A stretch of DNA of 49,113 bases from CAZGAH01 sp964523295 (GCA_964523295.1 CAZGAH010000030.1:1-49113), one strand, 5' to 3'. Counted from the first letter of the stretch, positions 9,366 to 18,230 are shown. The notes: a model not told the origin generated them from the letters alone. Translations and numbers: made by a program.

Positions 9366-10448
9366 ATGATCGAATTGAAATGGGACAGCATCGAGGCATA
9401 TCTTCGCTCGGCCTTTGGCGAGGACGCCAGGCTGCTGGCTGCCGGGGATATCGGGACCCTGGACACGCAGGGCATGAAGCGTTTTGGCTACGGCAAGCCG
9501 TTACTGGTCCGCTTTCAGGCCGGGGGCCGCGTGCGCGAGGCTGTGATTTCGATCATGCGCGGCGACAAGTACGGCCACCAGTTTTATTGGGATCGCGCCG
9601 CCATTCTCATGTTCCAGTACGAGACCTCCGAACGGCTCGAACGCCACGTCAAACCGCTGGGGATCGGTTACATCGACGCGGCGCAGCGTCTGATTCCGGT
9701 CAGGGACGCCTGCGAGTACTTCATCGTCAACGAAAAGCTCGACGGGTATGATTACTTTCAGGATCTCGACCGCATCCGCAAGGGGGATTTCCGTCCCGCG
9801 GACGAGGCCCTGGCCCGGGAATTCGCCCGGTGGCTGGCGAGGGTTCATGCACAGCGTCACGAGGATCCGGACTTCTATTATCGCCGGGTGCGCGAACTCA
9901 TCGGATCGAGCGAGTGCATCATGGGATTGGTCGACGAGGCCTATCCGCAACCCTACGCCGCCTTCCCCGAGTCCCGGTTCATTGCCCTGGAAAAGCGGCT
10001 GATCGAATGGCGCTGGAAATTGAAAGGCTACGCCCACCGCCTGGCAGCGGCGCACGGGGATTTCCATCCCTGGAACGTGCTCGTGCGCGGCGATGGCGAA
10101 TTTTTCGTCCTGGACCGCAGCCGCGGGGAATGGAACGAGCCCGCCGACGACGTCGCGACCATGGCCACCAATTATCTGCTCTTCGGGCTCTACGACCAGC
10201 CACGGCTGGCCGGACCGTTCGAGCGCCTGTACCGGGCCTTCATTGAGGAGTACCTGGCCCGCACGGGCGATACGCAGCTCATGGAGGTCATCGCGCCCTT
10301 TTTTGTCTTTCGCGGACTCGTGGTGGCCTCGCCCGAGTGGTATCCCGGGCATCCGTTGCCCGTACGCGAGGGCCTGTTCCGATTTTTGGAAAACGTGCTC
10401 GCCGACGACGTGTTCGACTGGGAACACATCAACCGCTACATGGAGTGA
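9366..10448 (+). CDS. APH/choline-kinase-fold phosphotransferase
   Basis: A 360-residue protein with the kinase motif HGDFHPWNVL (residues about 236-245, catalytic Asp) and the metal-binding segment FFVLDRSRGEWNEPADDVAT that replaces the DFG of protein kinases. These place it in the aminoglycoside phosphotransferase/choline kinase fold. The start at 9366 is preceded by GGAGACGG. The substrate is unknown; nothing suggests antibiotic resistance specifically. The stop is two bases from the start of the APS-kinase-like gene, so the two are surely co-transcribed and may act on the same small molecule. Confidence 0.8.
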   Translation: MIELKWDSIEAYLRSAFGEDARLLAAGDIGTLDTQGMKRFGYGKPLLVRFQAGGRVREAVISIMRGDKYGHQFYWDRAAILMFQYETSERLERHVKPLGIGYIDAAQRLIPVRDACEYFIVNEKLDGYDYFQDLDRIRKGDFRPADEALAREFARWLARVHAQRHEDPDFYYRRVRELIGSSECIMGLVDEAYPQPYAAFPESRFIALEKRLIEWRWKLKGYAHRLAAAHGDFHPWNVLVRGDGEFFVLDRSRGEWNEPADDVATMATNYLLFGLYDQPRLAGPFERLYRAFIEEYLARTGDTQLMEVIAPFFVFRGLVVASPEWYPGHPLPVREGLFRFLENVLADDVFDWEHINRYME

Positions 10449-10450
10449 TC

Positions 10451-11065
10451 ATGACCGCAACCGACGGAGGCACGGGCTGGGCAGTCTGGATCGTGGGACT
10501 GCCCGGAAGCGGAAAAAGCAATCTGGCCCGCTGGCTGCACGAGACCCTCGGCAACAGGGGAATACCGGTCGAACTCATGCAGATGGACCTCTGCCGCAAG
10601 CGCTACACCCCGACTCCGGATTACTCCGAGGCGGAGCGCGAGCGGGCCTACGCCATGTTCGTCGACGAGGCGGCGGCCCTGGTCGGGCAGGGCAGGGGCG
10701 TGCTCATGGATGGTTCGGCCTACAGGCAATCCATGCGCGAATACGCCCGCCAACGGATTCCCCGGTTTGCCGAAATACATGTCCAATGCGCCCTGCACGC
10801 AGCCATTTCCCGCGAGGCCCGGCGTACGCAGGGTCTGGTCATGGCCGACCTCTACCGCAAGGCCCTGGAGCGCCAGCAGACGGGGAAGGAGGTCCCGGGG
10901 CTGGGCCAGGTCATCGGCGTGGATGTGCTGTTCGAGGAGGACCCTGCCGCCGAGCTGATTATCGACAACACGCACCTGCCCAAGGAGCGCACCCGGGAAA
11001 TCGCCTTGCATTTCCTGGAGCAGTGGCTGAAAAGGCATGTGCCGCAGCAGGCCGGGATTGCCTGA
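10451..11065 (+). CDS. APS-kinase-like P-loop kinase (CysC family, divergent)
   Basis: A 204-residue protein with Walker A GLPGSGKSN near the N-terminus and the CysC-like C-terminal layout LYRKALERQQTGKEVPGLGQVIGVDVLFEEDPAAELIIDNT, which resembles the KGLYKKA...TGIDxPYExP region of adenylylsulfate kinase. The usual LDGDNIRHGL and SPYRxxR substrate motifs are replaced by MDLCRKRYTPTPDYSEAERERAY and GSAYRQSMREYAR. A true APS-to-PAPS activity is therefore uncertain. It is tightly coupled to the APH-fold kinase. Confidence 0.75.
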   Translation: MTATDGGTGWAVWIVGLPGSGKSNLARWLHETLGNRGIPVELMQMDLCRKRYTPTPDYSEAERERAYAMFVDEAAALVGQGRGVLMDGSAYRQSMREYARQRIPRFAEIHVQCALHAAISREARRTQGLVMADLYRKALERQQTGKEVPGLGQVIGVDVLFEEDPAAELIIDNTHLPKERTREIALHFLEQWLKRHVPQQAGIA

Positions 11066-11203
11066 CCGGAGCCCCTTGTCTGGTGCGCCGGGCCCCTGCG
11101 CGAGACAGCTGCGCGAGGACGCCTTGATGGATGAGCGAAAAAGACGTAGGTCACGCGGCATGGACAGCTTGTGCTCATCCCCCGAACGTGGCGGTTTGCG
11201 TCG

Positions 11204-12190
11204 GTGAACGCCGCTGCGTTGCTCGACATTCAGGGCTTGCAGACCCATTTTCATACTGCCCGCGGGGTGGCTCGCGCCGTGGACGACCTGGACCTCGCGC
11301 TCGGCGCCGGAGAGACGTTGGCCGTTGTCGGGGAGTCAGGGTGCGGCAAGACCATGCTGGCGTTGTCTGTCCTGCGTCTGGTGCCCCAGCCTCCGGGGAA
11401 GATCGTGGCCGGCAGGATGCTCTTTCGCGGTCAGGACCTGCTTGCGCTTTCGGAGGCGCAGATGCGCGGCGTGCGTGGCAACCAGATATCCATGATCTTT
11501 CAGGAGCCGATGACCGCGCTCAATCCGGTTTTCACCGTCGGGGAGCAGATCGCCGAGGTGTTTCGGACGCACCGGCGGGCGGGCAAAGCCGAGGCCCGCG
11601 AGGCGGCGCGGGAGATGCTGGATATGGTGGGCTTCCCCAATCCGGTCCGCAGTCTGGAGAGCTATCCCCATCAGCTCTCGGGCGGCATGAGACAGCGCGT
11701 GGTCATTGCCATGGCTCTGGCCTGCAATCCGGCGCTCATTCTGGCCGACGAGCCGACAACGGCGCTGGACGTGACCATCCAGGCCCAGATTCTGCGCCTC
11801 ATGCTCGCGCTGCAGGAGCGCAACAATGCCTCGATCCTGCTCATCACGCACGACCTCGGCATCGTGGCCCAGACCTGCCAACGGGTGCAGGTCATGTACG
11901 CGGGCCGGATCGTGGAGAGCGCCGACGTGCAGACGCTTTTCGCCGAGCCGATGCATCCGTATACCCAGGGGCTGCTGCGTTCGCTGCCACGCGGTGAACG
12001 AAAGCCCGGGACCCCCAGAGTCCGGCTTACGCCGATCCCCGGCACCGTGCCCGGCCTGTACGAGCTGCCGCGTGGCTGCGCCTTTCATCCCCGCTGCCCG
12101 CACGCCTTCGAGCGCTGCCGGGAAGAGGCGCCGGCCCCGATCCCCTGCGGCACGGGCCACAGCGCGCGCTGCTGGCTGCTGAGCCGATAG
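11204..12190 (+). CDS. Oligopeptide/dipeptide-type ABC ATPase (OppD/DppD family), orphan
   Basis: A 328-residue ATPase with Walker A GESGCGKTM, the OppD-type QISMIFQEPMTALNPVFTVGEQI, signature LSGGMRQRVVIAMAL, Walker B ALILADEPTTALD, switch ITHDLG, and the C-terminal Cys-rich element CAFHPRCPHAFERC that binds an Fe-S cluster or metal in this family. No permease, binding protein or OppF gene adjoins it, so its partners must be elsewhere. Start is uncertain: GTG 11204 gives the usual family N-terminus (ALLDIQGLQTHF), GTG 11171 is possible, and neither has a clear ribosome binding site. Confidence 0.88.
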   Translation: MNAAALLDIQGLQTHFHTARGVARAVDDLDLALGAGETLAVVGESGCGKTMLALSVLRLVPQPPGKIVAGRMLFRGQDLLALSEAQMRGVRGNQISMIFQEPMTALNPVFTVGEQIAEVFRTHRRAGKAEAREAAREMLDMVGFPNPVRSLESYPHQLSGGMRQRVVIAMALACNPALILADEPTTALDVTIQAQILRLMLALQERNNASILLITHDLGIVAQTCQRVQVMYAGRIVESADVQTLFAEPMHPYTQGLLRSLPRGERKPGTPRVRLTPIPGTVPGLYELPRGCAFHPRCPHAFERCREEAPAPIPCGTGHSARCWLLSR

Positions 12191-12198
12191 CTTCCGCC

Positions 12199-13047
12199 AT
12201 GCTGACATTCTACGAGCTTGCGACCACGGCCTTCGATCCCATCCATCATTTCTGGGATCAGCCACGCACCAAACGCCTGGTGGCCATCGTGCAGGTCTTT
12301 GCCTTTCTCCTGGGACTGGCGGGCATCGCCCTGAACCGGGCCGGCTGGCTTCCCCCCGGCGTGGCGGCGTTGACACCGCTGAGCTATTATTCCGCCATCA
12401 ACCTGGCCTTTACGCTGGTGCTCATCCAGGAGGTCGTTGATCTCGTCTTTACTCTGCCCTGTTCGGTGAGCAAGGCCGTGGGCAAGCAGATCGAGATTCT
12501 GTGTCTGATCATGCTGCGCAACGCCTTCAAGGAGCTCTCCCATTTTCCCGTGCCGCTGCATCTGACCGCAGAGCTTGAACCGCTGCTGCCGATGCTGGCC
12601 GACGGGGCAGGGGCGTTATTGATCTTTATCGGACTGGGCTTCTATTACCGCATCCACAGACAGCGTCCCTCCGGTCAGAAGCGTCCCTGGCTCTACTCGT
12701 TCGTGGCGCTGAAGAAATTTCTGGCCCTGGTCCTGCTGCTCGTGTTTGTCGGTCTGTGCGCGTCGGTCGGCCTGGGCATGCACCTGGGCGAGCCGGAGGT
12801 GTTTTTTGAGATTTTTTACACCGTGCTCGTTTTCAGCGACATCCTTCTGGTGCTGCTCTCGCACTGCTTTCTGCCGAATTTCATCTCCATTTTCCGCAAC
12901 TCCGGCTTTGCCCTGGTCACGCTGCTGCTTCGCCTTTCGCTGGCCTCGCCGGCGTTCATGTCGCCGCTGCTCGGGGTTCTGGCCGTTGGTCTGGCCATTT
13001 CCATCAGCGCCGCGTATAATGTGTTCTTCAAGGAGCGCAGTACCTGA
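12199..13047 (+). CDS. Polytopic membrane protein of unknown function
   Basis: A 282-residue hydrophobic protein with about six or seven predicted membrane segments (around residues 28-48, 58-85, 130-150, 168-190, 200-222 and 235-276) separated by short basic loops. I do not recognise a family motif. It lies eight bases after the OppD-like gene on the same strand and may be co-transcribed, but it lacks the EAA-type loop of ABC permeases. It converges with the coiled-coil protein gene, both stop codons lying in one palindrome. Confidence 0.75.
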   Translation: MLTFYELATTAFDPIHHFWDQPRTKRLVAIVQVFAFLLGLAGIALNRAGWLPPGVAALTPLSYYSAINLAFTLVLIQEVVDLVFTLPCSVSKAVGKQIEILCLIMLRNAFKELSHFPVPLHLTAELEPLLPMLADGAGALLIFIGLGFYYRIHRQRPSGQKRPWLYSFVALKKFLALVLLLVFVGLCASVGLGMHLGEPEVFFEIFYTVLVFSDILLVLLSHCFLPNFISIFRNSGFALVTLLLRLSLASPAFMSPLLGVLAVGLAISISAAYNVFFKERST

Positions 13048-13066
13048 TCCGGGCCGCCCGGTCAGG
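13043..13066. terminator. Bidirectional hairpin shared by two convergent genes
   Basis: CCTGA-T-CCGGGC-C-GCCCGG-TCAGG is an almost perfect palindrome whose arms contain the stop codon of the membrane protein gene (TGA 13045-13047) and that of the opposing gene (complement of 13062-13064). It should fold in both transcripts. No clear T-run follows. Confidence 0.5.
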
Positions 13067-13724
13067 GCATTTGCACGAGTTCCGGCGGTATGGCGTATTT
13101 CTGGATTATCCGCTGCAGCTCGTATTTCCGCCAGTCGTTGATTTCTTTCTCTTGCCGCTTCAACTCGTCCTGGGTCATGCTCCACTCGTCGTTGATAGCC
13201 GACTGCCTCGCCTGAAGCTCCAGACGCTTTTTTTTCAAGGTATAAAAGCGGTACTGGTCGGGTTCTCGATGCATAGCGATACGGTCAATCGCCTCCAGCT
13301 CGGCCTCGATGGCGTCTTTGCGTCTTTTCAGCTCCTCCATCCGCGTGAGATACAGACCATAGAGCTGGCTGCTCCGGTTCTGGAGTTCGTCTGTACGCTG
13401 CTCGTATTGTTGCTGCAGTGCCTCGAATTCCTTTTTCGCCTCCGGGGGAATCTCCGGGCGTTTGTCCTCGGGAGCGGCCCCGGGCGTTTTCGGCGTGGCC
13501 GGCCCCTTGTCCGCCGGTCCGGTCGGAGAGGAAGGTCCCTGCTCCCCGGAGCTGCTGCCCGGCGCAGGCGGAGTCGTCTGCCCCTTGGGTCCGGAAATAT
13601 GGATGGAGCCGTTCTGTTCTCTGCTGACGCTCAATTGCGCGCAGGAAACCCAGTCGGCCCGACCCCAGATCACCACTCCCAGCAAAACCATGCACAGCGG
13701 CATCAAGCGAATCCCACGCAGCAT
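13062..13724 (-). CDS. Exported proline-rich and coiled-coil protein, unknown function
   Basis: A 220-residue protein starting at ATG 13724, preceded by GAGGTGGG. It has a hydrophobic N-terminal signal (LMPLCMVLLGVVIWGRADWVSCA), then a low-complexity Pro/Gly/Ser segment (about residues 45-90), then a charged helical region (about 95-215) with heptad-like Glu/Lys/Gln/Leu spacing, suggesting a periplasmic coiled coil. There is a Cys near the predicted cleavage site, but the context is not a clear lipobox. The upstream in-frame extension to 14024 overlaps the transposase remnant and is rejected. No catalytic motif is seen. Confidence 0.72.
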   Translation of the reverse strand: MLRGIRLMPLCMVLLGVVIWGRADWVSCAQLSVSREQNGSIHISGPKGQTTPPAPGSSSGEQGPSSPTGPADKGPATPKTPGAAPEDKRPEIPPEAKKEFEALQQQYEQRTDELQNRSSQLYGLYLTRMEELKRRKDAIEAELEAIDRIAMHREPDQYRFYTLKKKRLELQARQSAINDEWSMTQDELKRQEKEINDWRKYELQRIIQKYAIPPELVQMP

Positions 13725-13917
13725 CGCCCACCTCGCCCGTCGGCCTCGTTGCACATCCAGACGCCGCACCGTGCGGCATTCTCCGGGCAATAGAAGAGTC
13801 TCGCCAAAAAGGCAACCGTAGCGGTACGGGCTGAGATTCGGAGTACGTTTTTTCGGGACAACTCCGCTAGTCTGCAAAAAGCTGTACACATTTTCGCGCG
13901 GCGTGTAAGGTCGCGCC

Positions 13918-14218
13918 ATGTCACGGAAGGTTGCCAGCAAGGACGATTTCCAGACTCGCCTGACGGGGGTGTCGGAATGGCAGACCGCTACGCGCGACGA
14001 CGCGTTGGTGGCCGGGGAGTCCAACGCGACGCGGTCGATGGATCGGGTTTACGCGTTGAACACCGCGAGTTTCTTTGACGAGCTGTTCCACTACATCCGC
14101 GAGATCGGGGCCTGGCCTTTGCTGGTGGGGATGGATCCGCAGGATCGCAAGGGCGCACTGTACCCGTTTATCCAATTCGTGTTGGTGACGATCATGCGCT
14201 GCGTGGGGGGGGGGGCCA
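13918..14218 (+). pseudogene. Probable transposase N-terminal remnant ending at a G11 tract
   Basis: The frame from 13918 encodes a segment (LNTASFFDELFHYIREIGAW, then LYPFIQFVLVTIMRCVGG) that resembles the N-terminal region of some DDE-type IS transposases in this group of bacteria. This family call is from memory and is weak. The similarity stops at a run of 11 G bases (14205-14215). Beyond it the frame is compositionally unlike a transposase, with no DDE motif. I read it as an insertion sequence relic truncated or frameshifted at the homopolymer. The alternative is a short hypothetical gene ending at 14382. Confidence 0.42.
14205..14215. repeat. Poly-G tract (11 G)
   Basis: Eleven consecutive G bases interrupt the transposase-like frame. 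The tract is the likely site of the frameshift, or a length uncertainty from sequencing. Confidence 0.85.
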
Positions 14219-14378
14219 CTTCAATCAAAAGCATCTGGGTCTTTCCTCTGACGTCCCGCTTCCGACAGCACCTGACCAGCCAGACCATCCGTGCACCGCC
14301 CGCCCTCTGCCTGATCTTCTCCGGCATCCTGGTTTGCTTCACTGGATCTACTCCGAATCTCAACATGCTCCAAACTCG

Positions 14379-14408
14379 TTGACGATGTTGTCATCCCCGG
14401 GCTATACT
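14379..14408 (+). promoter_or_regulatory. Sigma-70-like promoter of the MCP gene
   Basis: TTGACG (14379-14384) and TATACT (14403-14408) are separated by 18 bases and lie about 48 bases upstream of the chemoreceptor start. Both boxes differ from consensus by one base. Confidence 0.6.
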
Positions 14409-14455
14409 TAGTGTGCAGAAATGGAGAGTATCGTTCCAACCTTGAGGGAGCTATC

Positions 14456-16441
14456 ATGAAAAATGTAAGACTCGGCATCAAGCTCGTCGGCGGATTCATC
14501 GGGGTGGCCTTGATTGTCGTACTGGTGGGTGTGCTCGGTCTTACGGGCGCCGGGCAGCTCGCCTCGAGCCTCAACGACGTCAATACCGTGTATTTGCCCA
14601 GTATCGACGCAATCCGCTCCATGGCCACAGAATTCGAGATAATGCGCGTGGCGCAGCGCACTCTGCTCAGTCCGGAGCTGAACGACGAAGACTATGCCAG
14701 GCAATTCAGCAACATGGACGAGGCCATGCAGCGCTACGACGCGGTCGTCAAGGTTTTCGAGGCCCTGCCGCAGACGGACGACGAGGCCAGGCTCTGGAAA
14801 GAGTACCTCGACGCCTTCAAAATCTGGAAGCAGTACAACGACACGTTCCTGCAGAAGGCCAGGGCGCTCGACGAGACCGGCGTGCGCAATCCGCTGGAGC
14901 TGATGCGCCAGTTGCAGCGCTTCCGGGCGGATCACTACGCGCTGGCCCTGGAGACGCTGAACCTCGTCGACAACGCGGAGTCCTTCGCGGGCGGCGACGA
15001 TCATTTGGCCTGCAACTTCGGCAAGTGGCTGCCGACCTTCAAGACATCGAGCCGGCAGCTCAACGCCCTGGTCGATAAAATCAAGCCGAGTCACACCGAC
15101 TTCCATGCCAGTGTCAAGGAAATCAAACAACTCGTCGCCGCGGGCGACAAGGCCGGCGCCAGGCATCTTTTTCATGAACGCATGGAAAGCGCCATGGACA
15201 AGACCTTTGCCGTTTTCTATGAAATGATACACATCGCAGAGACCTGCATCGTTCTGTATCAAGACATGAACGCCATCGCCATGGTTCAGACCCGGGAAAA
15301 GCAGGTCGTCGCGACCGGGCTCCTGGCCAAAATCATCGCCGTCAACACCGAGGCGGCGGCCAGGGCGCAGAGCGAGGCCGTCGCGCTCGAAAAGCGGGTC
15401 CGGACCTTTTCCCTCATCTGTATCGTCGGCGGCTTTCTGCTGGCCATTGCGCTGGGTCTGCTCCTGAGCCGCTCGATTACCCGGCCCGTCGCTGCCGGCG
15501 TCGCCTTTGCGCAGGGCATGGCCGAAGGCGATTTCACCCGGACCCTGGCCATCGATCAACGCGACGAGATCGGCGTGCTGGCCAAGGCGCTCAACGCCAT
15601 GGTCACGAAGCTGCGCAGCGTGGTTCAGGAGGTGCAATCCGCAACGGACAACGTGGCATCCGGCAGCGAGGAACTCTCGGCCTCGGCCCAGACCTTGTCT
15701 CAGGGCGCCACCGAGCAGGCTGCCAGCATCCAGGAGGTCTCCTCCTCCATGGAGCAGATGACCTCCAACATCAAGCAGAATGCGGAAAATGCCCTGCGCA
15801 CGCAGCAGATTGCCGTCAAGTCCGCCAAGGACGCGCGCGAGGGCGGCGAGGCCGTGCAGCAGACCGTCACGGCCATGAAGCATATCGCCGAGAAAATCAC
15901 CATCGTCGAGGAGATTGCCCGCCAGACCAACCTGCTCGCGCTGAACGCGGCCATCGAGGCGGCGCGGGCCGGCGAGCAGGGCAAGGGTTTCGCCGTCGTG
16001 GCCGCGGAGGTGCGCAAACTGGCCGAACGCAGCGGCGTCGCGGCAGCGGAGATCAGCGAGCTGTCCTCGTCGAGCGTCAGGATTGCCGAGCGCGCTGGCG
16101 AGGTGCTGATTCAGATCGTCCCGGACATCCAGAAGACCGCGGATCTGATTCAGGAAATAACCGCCGCGAGCAACGAGCAGAATCAGGGCTCGCAGCAGAT
16201 CAACAAGGCCATCCAGCAGCTGGATCAGGTGGTGCAGCAGAACGCCTCGGCCTCGGAAGAAATGGCCTCCACGTCGGAAGAGCTCTCGAGCCAGGCGCAA
16301 CAACTCCAACAGGCCATTGCCTTTTTCCACGTCNNNNNNNNNNACGTCGACGACAACAGCGGCGTCAGGAAAAAGCGGCCGGCGGCCTTGCCCCCGGGTG
16401 GCCAGGGCAGCAGCCTGCACGACGATTTCAAGCGTTTTTAG
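14456..16441 (+). CDS. Methyl-accepting chemotaxis protein with periplasmic CZB-like domain (contains assembly gap)
   Basis: A chemoreceptor of about 660 residues starting at ATG 14456 after AGGGAG. TM1 is about residues 8-30. A four-helix-like sensor region follows, then a CZB-like segment with spaced His and Cys ligands (RADHYALAL, DDHLACNFGKWL, PSHTDFH). TM2 is about 322-345, then HAMP, then the signalling hairpin tip EEIARQTNLLALNAAIEAAR. A C-terminal tail ends in SLHDDFKRF, possibly a tether for adaptation enzymes. The CZB-type ligands suggest zinc or zinc-linked oxidant sensing. Ten Ns (16334-16343) lie near the C-terminus. The flanks share ACGTC and joining them restores the same frame, so little sequence may be missing. 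Confidence 0.92.
   Translation: MKNVRLGIKLVGGFIGVALIVVLVGVLGLTGAGQLASSLNDVNTVYLPSIDAIRSMATEFEIMRVAQRTLLSPELNDEDYARQFSNMDEAMQRYDAVVKVFEALPQTDDEARLWKEYLDAFKIWKQYNDTFLQKARALDETGVRNPLELMRQLQRFRADHYALALETLNLVDNAESFAGGDDHLACNFGKWLPTFKTSSRQLNALVDKIKPSHTDFHASVKEIKQLVAAGDKAGARHLFHERMESAMDKTFAVFYEMIHIAETCIVLYQDMNAIAMVQTREKQVVATGLLAKIIAVNTEAAARAQSEAVALEKRVRTFSLICIVGGFLLAIALGLLLSRSITRPVAAGVAFAQGMAEGDFTRTLAIDQRDEIGVLAKALNAMVTKLRSVVQEVQSATDNVASGSEELSASAQTLSQGATEQAASIQEVSSSMEQMTSNIKQNAENALRTQQIAVKSAKDAREGGEAVQQTVTAMKHIAEKITIVEEIARQTNLLALNAAIEAARAGEQGKGFAVVAAEVRKLAERSGVAAAEISELSSSSVRIAERAGEVLIQIVPDIQKTADLIQEITAASNEQNQGSQQINKAIQQLDQVVQQNASASEEMASTSEELSSQAQQLQQAIAFFHVXXXXVDDNSGVRKKRPAALPPGGQGSSLHDDFKRF
16334..16343. 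other. Assembly gap (10 N) in the MCP gene
   Basis: The left flank ends CCACGTC and the right flank begins ACGTCGACG. The five-base overlap ACGTC can be merged without changing the downstream frame (His-Val-Asp-Asp). Confidence 0.9.
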
Positions 16442-16455
16442 GCGCAGAAGCCCGT

Positions 16456-16479
16456 TGCCGACCTGGCGTTCGGTCGGCG
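16456..16479. terminator. Bidirectional hairpin between MCP and thyX
   Basis: GCCGACC (16457-16463) pairs with GGTCGGC (16472-16478) across an eight-base loop, in the short gap between convergent genes. No strong T-run is seen on either side. Confidence 0.4.
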
Positions 16480-16496
16480 CTGAGGAGTATTCCGGC

Positions 16497-17237
16497 TCAA
16501 GCGTGGTCCTGGCCCGGGCGTGTGGGATAGCGGCCGCAGCTGAAGCGCTCGCCTTCGGGGCAATACTTCAAACGCTCGCAGCGGGGGCCGGCGCTGGCGA
16601 AAATGACCGGCAGTTCAGTCTGGCAGATGGCCAACATCGCGTTGGCCATGGCCCGGATTTCCCACTGCGCGCGCATGCAGCAGCGCCGCGAAAAAAAATT
16701 GAGTAATGAGCGGCAGTTCATGGTGACGACGATTTTCGTCTCCGCGGCCTGCGGCAATACGAAGCGTGCGTCCTCGTTGGCCTGGGGGCCGGTCCGGCCC
16801 GCGGCCTCGAGTAAGGCCTTCAGATCGCGGTAGGCCTCGCCCACGGCGTCGAGAAAGGTTTCGAAACGCAGCCTGGCCTCCGGAATTCGGGCAATGGCCG
16901 GCGGCAGGATGTAATCGAAATGCGAGCCGTCCACGTAGCGCTGACTTTGCTGCGAGTAGGAGGCGATGCGGTGGCGGACCAGCTGGTGTGAGCAGGCGCG
17001 TGAGATGCCCTCGATGGCGAAGGTGAAACTGACGTGCTCGATGGGGCTTTCGTGCCCCGACTCCAGGATGCGGGTCACGAACTCGGCCTGGCGCTCCAGG
17101 TTGTCGCCGCGCACGAAGCTGTCCCACTGCTCGCCGACAAAGCCCGGATGGTAGCATTGACGGAATGCCGCGTAGATGAGCGACAAGGCATCCGGGGTCC
17201 GGCTGAGCAGTTTGACCTGGCACTCTGTCTGGGGCAT
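16497..17237 (-). CDS. thyX: Flavin-dependent thymidylate synthase
   Basis: A 246-residue protein with the ThyX signature RHRIASYSQQSQR (RHRxxSxxxxSQR type), preceded by ESPIEHVSFTFAIEGISRACSHQLVR and followed by MNCRSLLNFFSRRCCMRAQWEIR, which binds dUMP/FAD in this family. It methylates dUMP to dTMP using methylenetetrahydrofolate and NADPH via FAD, in the cytoplasm. It is the last gene of the ruv block, 27 bases after ruvB. Confidence 0.95.
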   Translation of the reverse strand: MPQTECQVKLLSRTPDALSLIYAAFRQCYHPGFVGEQWDSFVRGDNLERQAEFVTRILESGHESPIEHVSFTFAIEGISRACSHQLVRHRIASYSQQSQRYVDGSHFDYILPPAIARIPEARLRFETFLDAVGEAYRDLKALLEAAGRTGPQANEDARFVLPQAAETKIVVTMNCRSLLNFFSRRCCMRAQWEIRAMANAMLAICQTELPVIFASAGPRCERLKYCPEGERFSCGRYPTRPGQDHA

Positions 17238-17264
17238 GACGCTCCTTCGCCGCGTACGCGACGG

Positions 17265-18230
17265 CTAACTCAGCAGTTTCAGATGTTGGTAGGCCCTGGC
17301 CGTGGCCACGCGACCGCGCGGCGTGCGCTTGAGAAATCCGCACTGAATGAGATAGGGCTCGTAAATTTCTTCGATGGTCCGGACTTCCTCGCTGCAGGCG
17401 ACGGCCAGGGTCTTCACGCCCACGGGTCCGCCGCTGTAATGGGCGATGATGACGTCAAGTATCTTGCGGTCCATCTGATCCAGCCCGAGTTCATCCACAT
17501 CCATCCGCTCCAGGGCCTTATGGGCGATTTCGGCGTCCACGCGACGCTGGTTCTGCACCAGGGCGAAATCCCGCACCCGGCGCAGGAGCCGGTTGGCGAT
17601 GCGCGGCGTACCGCGTGAGCGGCGTCCGATTTCCAGCGCGCCGTCGGGGCTCAGCTCCACGTTCAGTATTTTCGACGCACGCTCGACGATGCGGGCCAGC
17701 TCCGGCGGCGAGTAGAACTCGAGCCGCAGCACCACGCCGAAGCGGTCGCGCAGCGGCGACGTGAGCAGCCCGATGCGGGTGGTGGCGCCGACGAGGGTAA
17801 AGGGTTCGAGATTGATCTTGACCGTGCGCGCGCCTGGTCCCTGGCCGATGACCAGATCGAGCTTGTAGTCCTCCATCGCGGGATAGAGAATTTCCTCCAC
17901 GGCCGGCGGCATGCGATGGATTTCGTCCACGAACAGGATATCGTTCGAGCCCAGATTGGTGAGAATGGCGGCGAGGTCGCCACCGCGCTCGAGCACCGGG
18001 CCGGAGGTGCTGATGAAATTGACGCCCAGTTCGCTGGCCAGAATCTGGGCCAGCGTGGTCTTGCCCAGGCCGGGATTGCCGTAGAACAGGGTGTGGTCCA
18101 TGGCCTGACCGCGTTCCCTGGCGGCACGCAGGTAAACCGAGAGGTTCGCGCGCATGTCGTCCTGGCCGATAAAGGCGTCCAGGCTTCGCGGACGGATGGA
18201 CTCCTCGGGGGGGCTGGCTTCGTGGGTCAT
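17265..18230 (-). CDS. ruvB: Holliday junction branch migration ATPase RuvB
   Basis: A 321-residue AAA+ motor starting at ATG 18230. Typical landmarks: RPRSLDAFIGQDDM, Walker A GNPGLGKTTLAQI, Walker B ILFVDEIHRM, sensor/arginine finger region GATTRIGLLTSPLRDRFG, and the C-terminal winged helix PYLIQCGFLKRTPRGRVAT. It hexamerises around DNA and with RuvA drives branch migration in recombination repair. Its start overlaps the ruvA stop by four bases (ATGA), so the two are translationally coupled. Confidence 0.97.
   Translation of the reverse strand: MTHEASPPEESIRPRSLDAFIGQDDMRANLSVYLRAARERGQAMDHTLFYGNPGLGKTTLAQILASELGVNFISTSGPVLERGGDLAAILTNLGSNDILFVDEIHRMPPAVEEILYPAMEDYKLDLVIGQGPGARTVKINLEPFTLVGATTRIGLLTSPLRDRFGVVLRLEFYSPPELARIVERASKILNVELSPDGALEIGRRSRGTPRIANRLLRRVRDFALVQNQRRVDAEIAHKALERMDVDELGLDQMDRKILDVIIAHYSGGPVGVKTLAVACSEEVRTIEEIYEPYLIQCGFLKRTPRGRVATARAYQHLKLLS

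Noticed and set aside
11066..11203. Upstream extension of the OppD-like gene as a separate small gene
   Set aside because: No ribosome binding site and no family-like residues.
14408..16420. 670-codon minus-strand frame opposite the MCP
   Set aside because: Antisense shadow; the MCP tip motif on the plus strand is unambiguous.
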